Positions 36,092 to 45,495 of a stretch of 64,000 nucleotides of DNA are shown here, piece by piece. Below the pieces are notes generated by a model. It was given only the letters and a program-made list of their open reading frames with translations. It made no database searches and had not been told where the DNA came from. The stretch is from Pantoea agglomerans NBRC 102470 (GTDB taxonomy: Bacteria; Pseudomonadota; Gammaproteobacteria; Enterobacterales; Enterobacteriaceae), in assembly GCF_001598475.1 (NCBI RefSeq), contig NZ_BCZA01000003.1:416243-480242 (forward strand). The letters run 5' to 3'. Within the stretch, counting starts at the first letter, position 1. Each line of letters opens with the position of its first letter. The position numbers and the translations under genes are program-made.

Positions 36092-37114
36092 ATGCAGACA
36101 CTTCAAACCACCAGCTTACAGGTTCGTGACAATCAGCTCTGGATTCTGGATCAGCAGGCACTGCCGCAGCAAAAGAACTGGCTGCCCGCGCACAGCGTGC
36201 CCCAGCTGATTGAACATATTCATGCGCTGCGGGTGCGCGGTGCGCCGCTGATCGGCCTTTCCGCCTCGCTGCTGCTGGCGTTGCTGGCAGAACAGGGGCA
36301 GACGCGCGCTGAACTGGCGCAGGCACTGGAGACCCTGCGCGCCGCCCGCCCTACCGCGGTCAATCTGATGAACAATCTGGACCGGATGAAACTGGCGCTG
36401 GCGCAGCCGGACTTTGCCCCCGCGCTGGCAGAAGAAGCCTGGCGACTGGTGCAGGAAGATAAGCAGCTGTGTGACGCCATTGCTGACGCGGGTTGTACGC
36501 GGGTGAAACCCGGCAGCCAGCTGCTGACCCACTGTAATACCGGCGGACTCGCCACCGCCGGTGTGGGCACCGCCCTTGGCGTGATTGCCCGCGCCCATCA
36601 GCAGGGGCTGATTAAGAATGTCTGGGTTGATGAAACCCGTCCGCTGTTACAGGGCGGCCGGTTAACCGCCTGGGAGCTGGGTGAGCTGGCGATTCCTTAC
36701 ACCCTGATTACCGATTCCATGGCCGCCAGCCTGATGGCCCGTGGAGAGGTCGATGCCGTATGGGTAGGCGCTGACCGCATTGCCGGCAACGGCGATGTGG
36801 CGAATAAAATCGGCACCTACAGCCTGGCGGTGCTGGCCCATTATCATCAGATTCCGTTTTACGTGGCGGCCCCGCATACCACGCTGGATCGCAGCTGTCC
36901 GGACGGCGCAGCGATTCCTATTGAACAGCGCGCCGCCAGTGAAGTGACGGGCGTTGCCGGCAGTTTTGGCAGCGTGCAGTGGGCGCCGGAAGCGGCGAAG
37001 GTCTATAACCCGGCGTTTGATGTCACGCCCGCCACCCTGATCAGCGGCTGGGTACTGGACACCGGGGTAGTCACGCCTGACCAGGTTCAGGGTGGCATTT
37101 TCCAGCCACAATAA
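36092..37114 (+). CDS. mtnA: Methylthioribose-1-phosphate isomerase
   Basis: A 340-residue enzyme converting methylthioribose-1-phosphate to methylthioribulose-1-phosphate. The family motif with catalytic Cys148 is [14 protein letters not shown], and the second catalytic region is [20 protein letters not shown]. The fold is related to eIF2B subunits. The ATG at 36092 ([20 protein letters not shown]) fits the family start. It is divergent from mtnK, with a MetJ-like site between. Confidence 0.95.
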   Translation: MQTLQTTSLQVRDNQLWILDQQALPQQKNWLPAHSVPQLIEHIHALRVRGAPLIGLSASLLLALLAEQGQTRAELAQALETLRAARPTAVNLMNNLDRMKLALAQPDFAPALAEEAWRLVQEDKQLCDAIADAGCTRVKPGSQLLTHCNTGGLATAGVGTALGVIARAHQQGLIKNVWVDETRPLLQGGRLTAWELGELAIPYTLITDSMAASLMARGEVDAVWVGADRIAGNGDVANKIGTYSLAVLAHYHQIPFYVAAPHTTLDRSCPDGAAIPIEQRAASEVTGVAGSFGSVQWAPEAAKVYNPAFDVTPATLISGWVLDTGVVTPDQVQGGIFQPQ

Positions 37115-37120
37115 CGGTCT

Positions 37121-37154
37121 GCAAGGCGTTTACCGTGAGCGACAAACGCCTTGC
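37121..37154. terminator. Terminator between mtnA and mtnD
   Basis: An 11-bp perfect stem GCAAGGCGTTT/AAACGCCTTGC with a 12-base loop lies between the converging mtnA and mtnDCB units. T runs are short, so its strength is uncertain. Confidence 0.65.
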
Positions 37155-37170
37155 GAAAACAACGGGCGGT

Positions 37171-37713
37171 TTACGCCAGACGCGGATAGGCATCCGCAAT
37201 CTTATCGCCGGTAAAGTTCGCTACCCAGCCTTCCTGATTATCGAAAATACGGATAGCCGTGAAGTGCGGTGACGATCCCATATCAAACCAGTGTGGTGTT
37301 CCCGCTGGTACCGAGATCAGATCGTTTTTTTCGCAGAGGATCTGCAGGATCTCGCCATCCAGGTGCAGACAGAAGAGTCCGGCACCCTCAACAAAGAAAC
37401 GCACCTCATCTTCGCCGTGCGTATGTTCAGAGAGGAACTTCTCGCGCAGTACGGTTTTCTGCGGATTATCGGCGCGCATGCTGATCACGTCCCAGCTCTG
37501 ATAGCCCTTCTCTGCCACCAGCCGATCGATCGCATGCTGATAGGCGTTGATCACCGTTACGGGATCCGGATTTTCACCCAGATCGCGATCGGCTTCCCAG
37601 CGCTCAAAACGGACGCCTTTGGTGCTCAGGCGTTCACGAATCTCTTCCGCGTCGGTGCTGTGCCACACCGGCTGGCTGGCTTCGCGGTCGGTAAAAATAG
37701 TCAGTGCGCTCAT
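37171..37713 (-). CDS. mtnD: Acireductone dioxygenase
   Basis: A 180-residue cupin enzyme of methionine salvage. The metal ligands H97, H99, E103 and H141 occur in [16 protein letters not shown] and [11 protein letters not shown], one residue offset from Klebsiella ARD. With Fe it yields the methionine keto-acid plus formate; with Ni it gives methylthiopropionate, formate and CO. Last gene of the mtnB-mtnC-mtnD operon, one base after mtnC. Confidence 0.96.
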   Translation of the reverse strand: MSALTIFTDREASQPVWHSTDAEEIRERLSTKGVRFERWEADRDLGENPDPVTVINAYQHAIDRLVAEKGYQSWDVISMRADNPQKTVLREKFLSEHTHGEDEVRFFVEGAGLFCLHLDGEILQILCEKNDLISVPAGTPHWFDMGSSPHFTAIRIFDNQEGWVANFTGDKIADAYPRLA

Positions 37714-37714
37714 C

Positions 37715-38398
37715 CTAAATTGACTCCGGGTTAATCTGGGAAAAATCTGTCACCTGACGATGGCGGCTCTCGCCGTCCGCATCGCCACGCAGTAGTTGCA
37801 GCGTCTGCCAGCCCGCCTCAGCGGCGGCATCCAGCTCCTGATGAATATCGGAGAGAAACAGCAGCTGCTCCGCTGGCTGACCAATTTCAGCGGCGATAGC
37901 GCGATAGGCTGCGACTTCGCGTTTGGCACCCACGTGCGTATCAAAATAGCCGCTGAAGAGGTCAGTAATATCACCTTCGTCGCTGTAGCCAAATAACAAT
38001 TTCTGCGCCGCAACCGAGCCGGAGGAATATACATACAGTTCAATGCCCTGCGCCTTCCAGCGGCTCAGTGCTGGCAGGACGTCAGGATAGAGATGGCCGG
38101 TAAAACTGCCGTTAACATAGCCATCGCGCCAGATCATGCCCTGCAGCGCTTTCAGGCCGGTTGATTTGCGATCCTGGTCCATAAACCCCAGCAGAATCTC
38201 TGTCACCGCATCCAGGTCGGCCTGCGGCTGACCGGCCTCCTCACGTACCGACTGCAGCGCTGCGGCGACGTTGGGCTGATGCGCATTTTCACGCAAAAAA
38301 CTCGCCAGATGCTGGCGGGCGTAGGGAAACAGGATGTTATGTACAAAACGGATATCGCTGGTGGTGCCTTCGATATCAGTAACAATGGCGCGAATCAT
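37715..38398 (-). CDS. mtnC: Enolase-phosphatase E1
   Basis: A 227-residue HAD-superfamily enzyme that both enolises and dephosphorylates diketo-methylthiopentyl-1-phosphate to acireductone. The nucleophile motif is [10 protein letters not shown] near the N-terminus, then [18 protein letters not shown] and [16 protein letters not shown]. It overlaps mtnB by 4 bases (ATGA) and is followed by mtnD, so the three are translated together. Confidence 0.95.
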   Translation of the reverse strand: MIRAIVTDIEGTTSDIRFVHNILFPYARQHLASFLRENAHQPNVAAALQSVREEAGQPQADLDAVTEILLGFMDQDRKSTGLKALQGMIWRDGYVNGSFTGHLYPDVLPALSRWKAQGIELYVYSSGSVAAQKLLFGYSDEGDITDLFSGYFDTHVGAKREVAAYRAIAAEIGQPAEQLLFLSDIHQELDAAAEAGWQTLQLLRGDADGESRHRQVTDFSQINPESI

Positions 38399-39009
38399 GC
38401 TCTCTCCAGCAGGCGACGTTGACGTTCACATTCAAATAAAAATTCCAGATCTTCCAGATGACGGCGTGCTTCGCTGACATCCCGGCCCCAGCAGGTTAAG
38501 CCGTGACCGCGCAGCAGAAAGCCGTAACGCAGCGGAAAGCGGGCAGCGTAATCTTCAATTTCTGACGCCAGCGCCGCAATGTCCTGGCTGTTGTCGAATA
38601 CAGGAATGGCCAGCGTATCCAGATGGGTGTGCTGGCCGCTCAATGATTTTTGCATCTCATAGCCGTGCAGCAGCAGCGCCGCGCCCTGCTCCACCCGCGA
38701 CAGCACCGTCGCATTCACGGTGTGGGTATGCAGCACCGCGCCCGCCTCGGGAAAGAGTCGATAGATCATCGTGTGCAGACCGGTTTCTGCCGACGGCTTA
38801 CGGCCAGAGAGCGACTGGCTGGTAGCAATATCGACCTCGATAAAGTCATCCCGCGTCAGCGTGCCTTTATCTTTGCCCGATTCACTCAGCAGGCAGACAT
38901 GTTCATCGCGGCGCACCGACATATTTCCGCCGGTGGCCGGTGCCCAGCCTTTCGCGCCAATCCAGTGACAGGCGGCGACCAGCTGATCTAATGGAAGACT
39001 CTGCGACAT
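38395..39009 (-). CDS. mtnB: Methylthioribulose-1-phosphate dehydratase
   Basis: A 204-residue class-II-aldolase-like dehydratase. Zinc-site residues are in [13 protein letters not shown] and near [11 protein letters not shown]; the substrate loop is ATGGNMSVR. It removes water from methylthioribulose-1-phosphate. First gene of the mtnBCD unit; the 476-bp gap to divergent mtnE holds two ERIC elements. Confidence 0.95.
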   Translation of the reverse strand: MSQSLPLDQLVAACHWIGAKGWAPATGGNMSVRRDEHVCLLSESGKDKGTLTRDDFIEVDIATSQSLSGRKPSAETGLHTMIYRLFPEAGAVLHTHTVNATVLSRVEQGAALLLHGYEMQKSLSGQHTHLDTLAIPVFDNSQDIAALASEIEDYAARFPLRYGFLLRGHGLTCWGRDVSEARRHLEDLEFLFECERQRRLLERA

Positions 39010-39145
39010 AAAAGTTCCTTGCGGTGAAATGTGATCTCGGGTGGCTCAGATAACGGTAATGGCTATAAAATTACAACAGTTTGAAAATCTTAAACAGTTA
39101 GCAAACGTGCCCGACTGCTGAACCATACTCTCCGGGTCCTGCCAG

Positions 39146-39385
39146 ATGATCCGCATCTCAGCAAGGCGGCAAGCGCTTATCGCCGGGAGCTGACACTCGT
39201 CAGTGACCGGGGTAAGTAAGTGCAACCAACGGCGCTGACGCCCGGAGCATGACGCATGTAAATGCTAAATGATCCGCATCTCAGCAAGGCAGCAAGTGCG
39301 CGCATCCCCGGGAGCTGACACTTGTCAGTGACCGGGGTAAGCAAACGAAGCTAACGAAGCTGAGGTGTGGAGCATGACGCATTTA
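39146..39385. repeat. Two tandem ERIC elements
   Basis: Copy 1 (39146-39257) and copy 2 (about 39266-39385) are direct repeats of ~115-120 bp. Each has the enterobacterial repetitive intergenic consensus layout: GCAAGGCGGCAAG-like arm, central hairpin GGGAGCTGACAC...GTCAGTGACCGGGG, CCAAC/CTAAC block and AGCATGACGCA end. Copy 2 is bounded by TAAATG/CATTTA. They fill most of the mtnB-mtnE gap. Nothing else is evident in 39010-39485 besides the two promoters. Confidence 0.85.
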
Positions 39386-39485
39386 GCCATCTAAGCGTCT
39401 TGATTGCCAAATACTATCATCCTGTTTATAGTGGCACAAACACCGGGTGACACCGCATCAATCTTCGCGCTTAAGGCCTGACATC

Positions 39486-40646
39486 ATGACGCAGCACAAC
39501 CTGATCCCCGAGAGTAAACTCCCTTTGCTCGGCACCACCATTTTCAGCCAGATGAGTGCGCTGGCGCAGCAGCATAACGCTATCAATCTCTCTCAGGGCT
39601 TTCCTGATTTTAGCGGCCCGGACTATCTGCAGCAGCGGCTGGCGTATCACGTCAGCCAGGGCGCGAACCAGTATGCGCCGATGACCGGTGCGCTGCCGTT
39701 ACGTGAGGCGATTGCAGAGAAAACCGCGCGGCTCTATGACTATCGTCCTGATGTCGAAACAGAGATTACGGTGACGGCAGGCGCAACCGAAGCGCTCTAT
39801 GCGGCGATTACCGCGCTGGTGCGGCCAGGCGATGAAGTGATCTGCTTTGATCCCAGCTACGACAGCTATGCGCCTGCGGTAGAGCTGTCGGGCGGCGTGA
39901 TGAAACGCATTACGCTGCAGCCGCCCGCTTTCCGGGTGGACTGGCAGGCGTTTGCTGCCCTGCTGAGTGATAAAACCCGGCTGGTGATCCTGAATACGCC
40001 GCACAATCCTTCCGCCACCGTCTGGCAGCAGCAGGATTTCACCGCGCTAAGGCAGGCGATTGCTGCGCGGCCGGTCTATGTACTGAGCGACGAAGTCTAT
40101 GAGCACATCTGCTTCGATGAAGCAGGCCACGCCAGCGTGCTGGCACATCCCGAACTGCGCCAGCGTGCTATCGCGGTGTCGTCGTTTGGAAAGACCTTCC
40201 ATATGACCGGCTGGAAAGTGGGCTACTGCATTGCCCCTGCCGCGATCAGCGCTGAACTGCGCAAGGTGCATCAGTATCTGACCTTCTCTGTGAATACGCC
40301 GGCGCAGCTGGCGATTGCCGATATGCTGCGTGAGCATCCGGAGCACTATCTTGAGCTGCCAGCGTTTTATCGCGACCGCCGCGATCGGCTGGCAACGGCA
40401 CTAAGCAGCAGCCGCTTTAAGGTACTCCCCTGCGAAGGCACCTACTTTTTGCTGGTCGATTACAGCGCCATCTCCGATCTGGATGATGTCAGTTTCTGCC
40501 AGTGGCTGACCCGCGAAGTGGGCGTTGCCGCGATTCCTCTGTCGGTGTTCTGCGCCGATCCCTTTCCTCATAAACTGATCCGCCTCTGTTTTGCCAAACA
40601 GCCGGCGACATTAGATGCCGCCGCGGAGCGCTTATGTCAGCTTTGA
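39486..40646 (+). CDS. mtnE: Methionine-forming aminotransferase
   Basis: A 386-residue class I/II PLP aminotransferase, equal in length to E. coli YbdL. PLP lysine K236 is in SSFGKTFHMTGWKVG, with LNTPHNPSATVW before it. In salvage clusters it transaminates 4-methylthio-2-oxobutanoate to methionine, typically with glutamine as donor. The start at 39486 (MTQHNLIPESKLPLLGTTIF) fits the family; in-frame codons from 39447 are unlikely. It overlaps yafV by 13 bases. Confidence 0.93.
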   Translation: MTQHNLIPESKLPLLGTTIFSQMSALAQQHNAINLSQGFPDFSGPDYLQQRLAYHVSQGANQYAPMTGALPLREAIAEKTARLYDYRPDVETEITVTAGATEALYAAITALVRPGDEVICFDPSYDSYAPAVELSGGVMKRITLQPPAFRVDWQAFAALLSDKTRLVILNTPHNPSATVWQQQDFTALRQAIAARPVYVLSDEVYEHICFDEAGHASVLAHPELRQRAIAVSSFGKTFHMTGWKVGYCIAPAAISAELRKVHQYLTFSVNTPAQLAIADMLREHPEHYLELPAFYRDRRDRLATALSSSRFKVLPCEGTYFLLVDYSAISDLDDVSFCQWLTREVGVAAIPLSVFCADPFPHKLIRLCFAKQPATLDAAAERLCQL

Positions 40647-41401
40647 AAATCACGTTACTGCAGGAGACGCTGAGCTGGATGGATGGCGAGGCCAACCTGC
40701 GCCATTTTGACGAGCAACTGGATGGACTCACTGGGCGCGATCTGATTTTACTGCCAGAGATGTTTACCACCGGCTTTGCAATGGAAGCGGCGAAAAGCTC
40801 GCTGCCACAGGCGCAGGTGGTGGAGTGGCTGCATCAGCATGCCCGTCGCAACGATGCCCTGGTCGGCGGCAGTGCGGCGATTCAGACCGAACACGGCGCG
40901 GTAAACCGCTTCCTGCTGGTGGAGCCGGACGGCACGCTGCATCAGTATGACAAGCGCCATCTGTTCCGCATGGCGGACGAGCATCACCACTATCTGCCTG
41001 GCGAACAGCGTCAGGTGTTTGAGTGGCGCGGCTGGCGCATCCTGCCGCAAATCTGTTACGACCTGCGTTTCCCGGTCTTCTCGCGCAACCGCAACGATTA
41101 CGATCTGGCGCTCTATGTCGCCAACTGGCCTGCACCGCGTGCACTGCACTGGCAGGCACTGCTGCTGGCGCGGGCAATTGAAAATCAGGCTTATGTGGCA
41201 GGCTGTAACCGCGTCGGCAGCGACGGCAATCAGCATGAATACAGCGGCGACAGCCAGATTATTTCACCGCAGGGTGAGATCCTCAGTGGGGCTGAGCCGC
41301 ACCAGCGCGCCAGGCTGGACGCAGAGCTGTCGCTGGACGCACTGAATGCTTATCGCGAGCGCTTCCCGGCCTGGCAGGATGCGGATCGCTTTTCGCTGTG
41401 A
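40634..41401 (+). CDS. yafV: Omega-amidase YafV (2-oxoglutaramate amidase)
   Basis: A 255-residue nitrilase-family amidase with the E42-K107-C141 triad (LPEMFTTGF, YDKRHLF, PQICYDLRFPVFS). Omega-amidases hydrolyse the alpha-keto amide formed when a glutamine transaminase works, pulling the reaction forward. Overlap with mtnE means the transaminase and the amidase that removes its by-product are made together. E. coli yafV sits near fadE without mtnE. Confidence 0.92.
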   Translation: MSALKITLLQETLSWMDGEANLRHFDEQLDGLTGRDLILLPEMFTTGFAMEAAKSSLPQAQVVEWLHQHARRNDALVGGSAAIQTEHGAVNRFLLVEPDGTLHQYDKRHLFRMADEHHHYLPGEQRQVFEWRGWRILPQICYDLRFPVFSRNRNDYDLALYVANWPAPRALHWQALLLARAIENQAYVAGCNRVGSDGNQHEYSGDSQIISPQGEILSGAEPHQRARLDAELSLDALNAYRERFPAWQDADRFSL

Positions 41402-41428
41402 ATGGCGGGCGGGAAGTCAGACCGCCCA

Positions 41429-41764
41429 TTAACTGCCGCGATAGGTTGACCAGGACCAGGGCGAAATCAGAAACGGCAGGTGAAAATGGCTGCCCGCTTC
41501 GGCAATCATAAAATCGATCTGCGCGCTGACGTAGAGTGCATCCCGACCGGCGGCAGCAAAATAGTCGCCGATTTCTGCCGTTAAACGGTAGTGGCCCGGC
41601 GTCAGCGGCTCGGGCGTGAGATCTTTCAGACGCCCGTCGCTGTCGGTTTCACCCTGTGAAACCGGAAACCACCCTTCCGGGCTGTTCTGCTCAAGTGAAA
41701 TCGCTACACCGCTGGCCGGTTTGCCCAGCGCCGTGTCCAGAATATGGGTAGTAATAGTACTCAT
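41429..41764 (-). CDS. uraH: 5-hydroxyisourate hydrolase
   Basis: A 111-residue transthyretin-like enzyme with the signature C-terminus YRGS and the N-terminal block LSTHILDTA-like TTHILDTALGKPASG. It opens the 5-hydroxyisourate ring made from urate, giving OHCU for UraD. It lacks a signal peptide and is cytoplasmic. Its start overlaps the uraD stop by 4 bases. Klebsiella calls the homologue HpxT or HpxQ depending on the scheme. Confidence 0.95.
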   Translation of the reverse strand: MSTITTHILDTALGKPASGVAISLEQNSPEGWFPVSQGETDSDGRLKDLTPEPLTPGHYRLTAEIGDYFAAAGRDALYVSAQIDFMIAEAGSHFHLPFLISPWSWSTYRGS

Positions 41765-42255
41765 TGAATCGTCTCCTTCAGGCGTAACAGGGTAATTTCA
41801 CGCAGCTGATCCAGCGCCTCCTGCTGCTCGGCAGGATCGCTATTCTGCAACCGACGCTGCAACTCTGCCAGCATCTGCTCGCCGCTGCGCCCTTTAGCGC
41901 GAATCAGAAACACCCGGCCAAAACGCGTTTCATAAGCCTGATTCCCCTGCTGCATCGCCTGCTGCAAAGCGCTGTCGGCCTGCTGCATGGCGGACTGCTC
42001 TCCACGCGACAGGGCCGCCTCTTTATCCGCGCCGTTCGCGCGTTCGCCAATGCGGGGATGCGCCGACAGTGCTGCCTCCAGCTCAGGCTGCTGCCACTGG
42101 CGGGCCAGCGCATCGGCGGTTGCCCGTAGCGCATCCAGGGTGTCAAAAGGCCGCGCCGCCACCAGCGACTGCTGCCAGTGCGGAATGGCAACACAATGCC
42201 GGATGGCCGCCTGCGCCTCATCAGCCGACAGCTGATTAAATGCGGCTAATTCCAT
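41761..42255 (-). CDS. uraD: OHCU decarboxylase
   Basis: A 164-residue enzyme that decarboxylates 2-oxo-4-hydroxy-4-carboxy-5-ureidoimidazoline to S-allantoin. The family signature HPRIGERA (residues ~83-90) and the catalytic His in CVAIPHWQQSL-like context are present. It is in the downstream part of the hpxFGHIJK-like operon, 2 bases after hpxK. Together with UraH it makes the window able to turn 5-hydroxyisourate into S-allantoin, although no urate oxidase gene is here. Confidence 0.94.
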   Translation of the reverse strand: MELAAFNQLSADEAQAAIRHCVAIPHWQQSLVAARPFDTLDALRATADALARQWQQPELEAALSAHPRIGERANGADKEAALSRGEQSAMQQADSALQQAMQQGNQAYETRFGRVFLIRAKGRSGEQMLAELQRRLQNSDPAEQQEALDQLREITLLRLKETIQ

Positions 42256-42257
42256 GT

Positions 42258-43511
42258 TCAGCTCCGTTCAGCAATCAGCGAGACCGCCTGTAAATAAGCC
42301 TGCAGCGCGGGCGCCACATCAGCCACCGCCACGGACTCTGCCGGATGGTGGCTGATACCGCGATGGTTACGCACAAATAGCATGCCGACCGGCCAGCGTT
42401 CAGCGATAGCGATGGCGTCGTGCCCCGCACCGCTCGGCAGTGACAGGCTGCGCCCCTGCACCGTTTCCACCGCATGACTCAGCGCCTGTTGCAGCGCGGA
42501 GTCACAGGCGGTGGCACCGATGCGATAATATTCGTTCGACTCAAAGCGGAGTCCACGCCGCAGCGCAATCGCCTCCGCCTGGGTTAACAGACTGGAGAGC
42601 AGTGTCTCCAGCGGGTTGTCCAGCGGACCGCGCACGTCCAGCGACAGCGATACCTCGCCAGGGATTACATTGACCGCTCCCGGCGCGCAGTTAATCGTAC
42701 CGACGGTAGCCACCAGTTGCGGATCCTGCTCACGGGTGGTCTGCTCAATAAACACCATCCACTCGGCAGCAGCAGCCAGCGCATCTTTGCGGTGGGTCAT
42801 CGGCACCGTGCCCGCATGGCCCGCTTCACCGGTGAAACGGCAGTTGAGGCGGCGCGCACCGTTGATGGCCGTGACCACACCGAGCGCCAGATCCTCCTGC
42901 TCCAGGCAGGGGCCCTGCTCGATGTGCAGCTCAAGATAACCGACGATATCCTCAACCCGCCGCGCCGCAGATGCGATTCTGTCGCTGTCGAGCCCGACAT
43001 CCGCCATCGCCTGCGCCACGGTGATGCCGTTGCCGTCAGGATGCGTCACCCAGCTTTGCGGCCAGCTGCCGGTAATGCCACGACTGCCGAGCAGCGTAAT
43101 GCCAAAACGGGTGCCCTCTTCGTCACCAAAGCCAATGACTTCAATCGCCAGCGGTAAGCGGCGCTGATTTTCGTTAAGCCACTGTACGGTTTCAATGGCG
43201 CTGAGCACGCCCAGCATGCCGTCATAGCGACCGGCGTTGCGCACCGTGTCGAGATGCGAGCCAAGCAGTAACGCGGGTGCACCCGCTTCTGCCGCCTCGT
43301 AGCGCCCACAGATATTGCCGACTTCATCCTGCCACACCTGCATCCCCGCCGCCTGCATCCATTCACCGACACAGGCGTTGGCGCGCAGATGTTCGGGTGA
43401 GAGGTAGACGCGGGTCAGCCCCTCGGCCGTTTCGCTGATCGCCGCCAGCGCATCGCAGCGCGCCATAACGCGCTGTGCAGCGGCCTGGGCTTCGCTGGCG
43501 CTCATCATCAT
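42258..43511 (-). CDS. hpxK: Allantoate amidohydrolase
   Basis: A 417-residue M20-family zinc amidohydrolase like AllC/HpxK, releasing ammonia and CO2 from allantoate to give S-ureidoglycine. Metal-site motifs: LLGSHLDTVRNAGRYDG, GFGDEEGTRFG, LELHIEQGPCLEQ; the catalytic bridging His region is GEAGHAGTVPM. Three consecutive ATGs (43511, 43508, 43505) follow GGAG, and I chose the first. It overlaps the hpxJ stop by 4 bases. Confidence 0.92.
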   Translation of the reverse strand: MMMSASEAQAAAQRVMARCDALAAISETAEGLTRVYLSPEHLRANACVGEWMQAAGMQVWQDEVGNICGRYEAAEAGAPALLLGSHLDTVRNAGRYDGMLGVLSAIETVQWLNENQRRLPLAIEVIGFGDEEGTRFGITLLGSRGITGSWPQSWVTHPDGNGITVAQAMADVGLDSDRIASAARRVEDIVGYLELHIEQGPCLEQEDLALGVVTAINGARRLNCRFTGEAGHAGTVPMTHRKDALAAAAEWMVFIEQTTREQDPQLVATVGTINCAPGAVNVIPGEVSLSLDVRGPLDNPLETLLSSLLTQAEAIALRRGLRFESNEYYRIGATACDSALQQALSHAVETVQGRSLSLPSGAGHDAIAIAERWPVGMLFVRNHRGISHHPAESVAVADVAPALQAYLQAVSLIAERS

Positions 43512-44743
43512 GCGTGGCTCCCGTAGTGATCCCAGGCGGCCTGCGCCGCGGCACCCTGCGGCGTGCGATAGCCGACATAGGTCAGCACCGTTTCCAGCGC
43601 GGAGAGAGTCTGCATCACGCAATCTTTACGCGCGTTGTAGCCCATGGTGCCGATGCGCCACACCTTGCCATGCAGCGGGCCAAACGAGGTGCCAATCTCA
43701 ATGCCGAAATCTTCCAGCATCAGCTTGCGCACCTGATCGCCGTTTACGCCAGACGGGATCATCACGCCCAGCACGTTGTTCATTTTGTGTTTCAGGTCGC
43801 CGAAAGTCTCCAGCTCCATCCCCTTAATGCCTTTCAGCAATGCTTCACCGTGCAGCTTGTGGCGGGCGATGCCGTTGTCCAGCCCCTCCTGCAGGATCAG
43901 ACGGGCGCACTCGCGCGCGCCAAACAGCGCACTGGTCGCTTCGGTATGGTGGTTGAGCCGCTCCGGCCCCCAGTAATCCATGATCATGCCGAGATCAAAA
44001 TAGTTGGAGTAGATCATCTCCTCTTCGCCATCCTGATGCGCCTCGGTGCGGATCCCCTGCTCTACGCATTTGCGTTTGCGGATCACCGCCTCCATCTCTG
44101 CGCTCAGCGTGATCGGCGAGGTACCCGATGGACCGCCCAGGCATTTCTGCATCCCCGCGGATACGGCATCAAGTCCCCAGGCGTCCGTTTCCAGCGCGTT
44201 ACCCGCCAGCGACGCGGTGGCATCGGTGTAGAACAGTACGCCATACTGTTTGCAGATCGCACCCAGCTGCTCAAGCGGCTGCAGCATGGTGGTTGAGGTG
44301 TCGCCCTGCACGGTCAGCAGCAGGCGCGGCCGCACTTTTTTGATCGCATCTTCGATCTGGTCGGGAGTAAAGACTTCGCCCCACGGCACTTCAATGGTGT
44401 GCACTTCCGCACGACAGCGGCGGGCAATTTCGCACAGCAGATGACCAAAGCGGCCAAACACCGGTACCAGCACTTTGTCGCCAGGCCGGATCGATGACAG
44501 CAGAATCGATTCGATACCGGCGCGGGAGGTGCCGTCAATCAGCAGCGTCCAGCGGTTCTCTGTGCGAAACACGCCGCGATAGAGCGCCATCACTTCATTC
44601 ATGTAGTGGGTCATCGCGGGATCGTACTGCCCCAGCAGCTGACTCGACATCGCGCGCAGCACACGTGGATCGGCGTTGATCGGTCCTGGCCCCATCAGCA
44701 GACGCTGTGGCGGGTTAAGTTGCGGGTAGTGATTGATATCCAT
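43508..44743 (-). CDS. hpxJ: Ureidoglycine-glyoxylate aminotransferase
   Basis: A 411-residue class V PLP aminotransferase like PucG/HpxJ. The PLP lysine is K200 in AGMQKCLGGPSG; the N-terminus has LLMGPGPINADPRVLRAM. It transfers the amino group of S-ureidoglycine to glyoxylate, giving oxalurate and glycine. Position between allantoate amidohydrolase and the ABC genes fits this rather than serine-glyoxylate or phosphoserine transamination. Confidence 0.9.
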   Translation of the reverse strand: MDINHYPQLNPPQRLLMGPGPINADPRVLRAMSSQLLGQYDPAMTHYMNEVMALYRGVFRTENRWTLLIDGTSRAGIESILLSSIRPGDKVLVPVFGRFGHLLCEIARRCRAEVHTIEVPWGEVFTPDQIEDAIKKVRPRLLLTVQGDTSTTMLQPLEQLGAICKQYGVLFYTDATASLAGNALETDAWGLDAVSAGMQKCLGGPSGTSPITLSAEMEAVIRKRKCVEQGIRTEAHQDGEEEMIYSNYFDLGMIMDYWGPERLNHHTEATSALFGARECARLILQEGLDNGIARHKLHGEALLKGIKGMELETFGDLKHKMNNVLGVMIPSGVNGDQVRKLMLEDFGIEIGTSFGPLHGKVWRIGTMGYNARKDCVMQTLSALETVLTYVGYRTPQGAAAQAAWDHYGSHA

Positions 44744-44763
44744 GGTAATTTCCTTTTTCAGAA

Positions 44764-45495
44764 TCAGAGGCGAACCGAAGAGATAAACTGCTTCAGCTCC
44801 GGTGACTGCGGCTGAGCGAACAGCGTCTTACTGTCGCCCTGCTCCCAGACGCGCCCCTGATGCATAAAGACCACACGATCGCCCACGTCGCGGGCGAAGC
44901 TCATTTCATGCGTGACAAGGATCAGCGTCATCCCTTCTGACGCCAGCTGCTCCAGAACTTTGAGCACTTCGCCCACCAGCTCGGGATCGAGCGCGGAGGT
45001 GATCTCATCACAGAGTAAAACTTTCGGCGTCATCGCCAGTGCACGGGCGATCGCCACGCGCTGCTGCTGACCGCCGGAGAGGCTGGCAGGATAGTAGTTG
45101 AGACGCTCGCCCAGCCCGACCTTCTCCAGCATCTGCGCCGCCAGCGCCCGGCACTCGGCCTCGCTTTTTTTCAGCACCCGGCGCGGCGCCAGCATCACGT
45201 TCTCCAGTGCCGTCATGTGCGGGAACAGATTGAAGCTCTGAAACACCATCCCGACCGAGCGGCTGATTTCACGCGCCTGCGAGTCGCGATCGGTAATCGT
45301 CATACCGCCGAGCTTGATGCTGCCCTCCTGATAGCCTTCCAGCCCGTTCATGCAGCGCAGCAGCGTGCTTTTGCCCGACCCGCTGCGACCGATGATTGAG
45401 ATCACCTCGCCCATGTCGATATCCAGATCCACGCCTTTCAACACATGGTTGTCGCCGTAATATTTTTGCACCTGATTAATGGTGATGAGCGGCAT
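44764..45495 (-). CDS. hpxI: Polar amino-acid-type ABC transporter ATPase
   Basis: A 243-residue GlnQ-type ATPase: Walker A GRSGSGKST, signature LSGGQQQRVAIARAL, Walker B VLLCDEITSALDP. It powers import with the two permeases and binding protein encoded upstream. The Klebsiella hpxFGHIJK operon has the same make-up. The 5' end overlaps the permease gene hpxH by 20 bases. Confidence 0.9.
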   Translation of the reverse strand: MPLITINQVQKYYGDNHVLKGVDLDIDMGEVISIIGRSGSGKSTLLRCMNGLEGYQEGSIKLGGMTITDRDSQAREISRSVGMVFQSFNLFPHMTALENVMLAPRRVLKKSEAECRALAAQMLEKVGLGERLNYYPASLSGGQQQRVAIARALAMTPKVLLCDEITSALDPELVGEVLKVLEQLASEGMTLILVTHEMSFARDVGDRVVFMHQGRVWEQGDSKTLFAQPQSPELKQFISSVRL

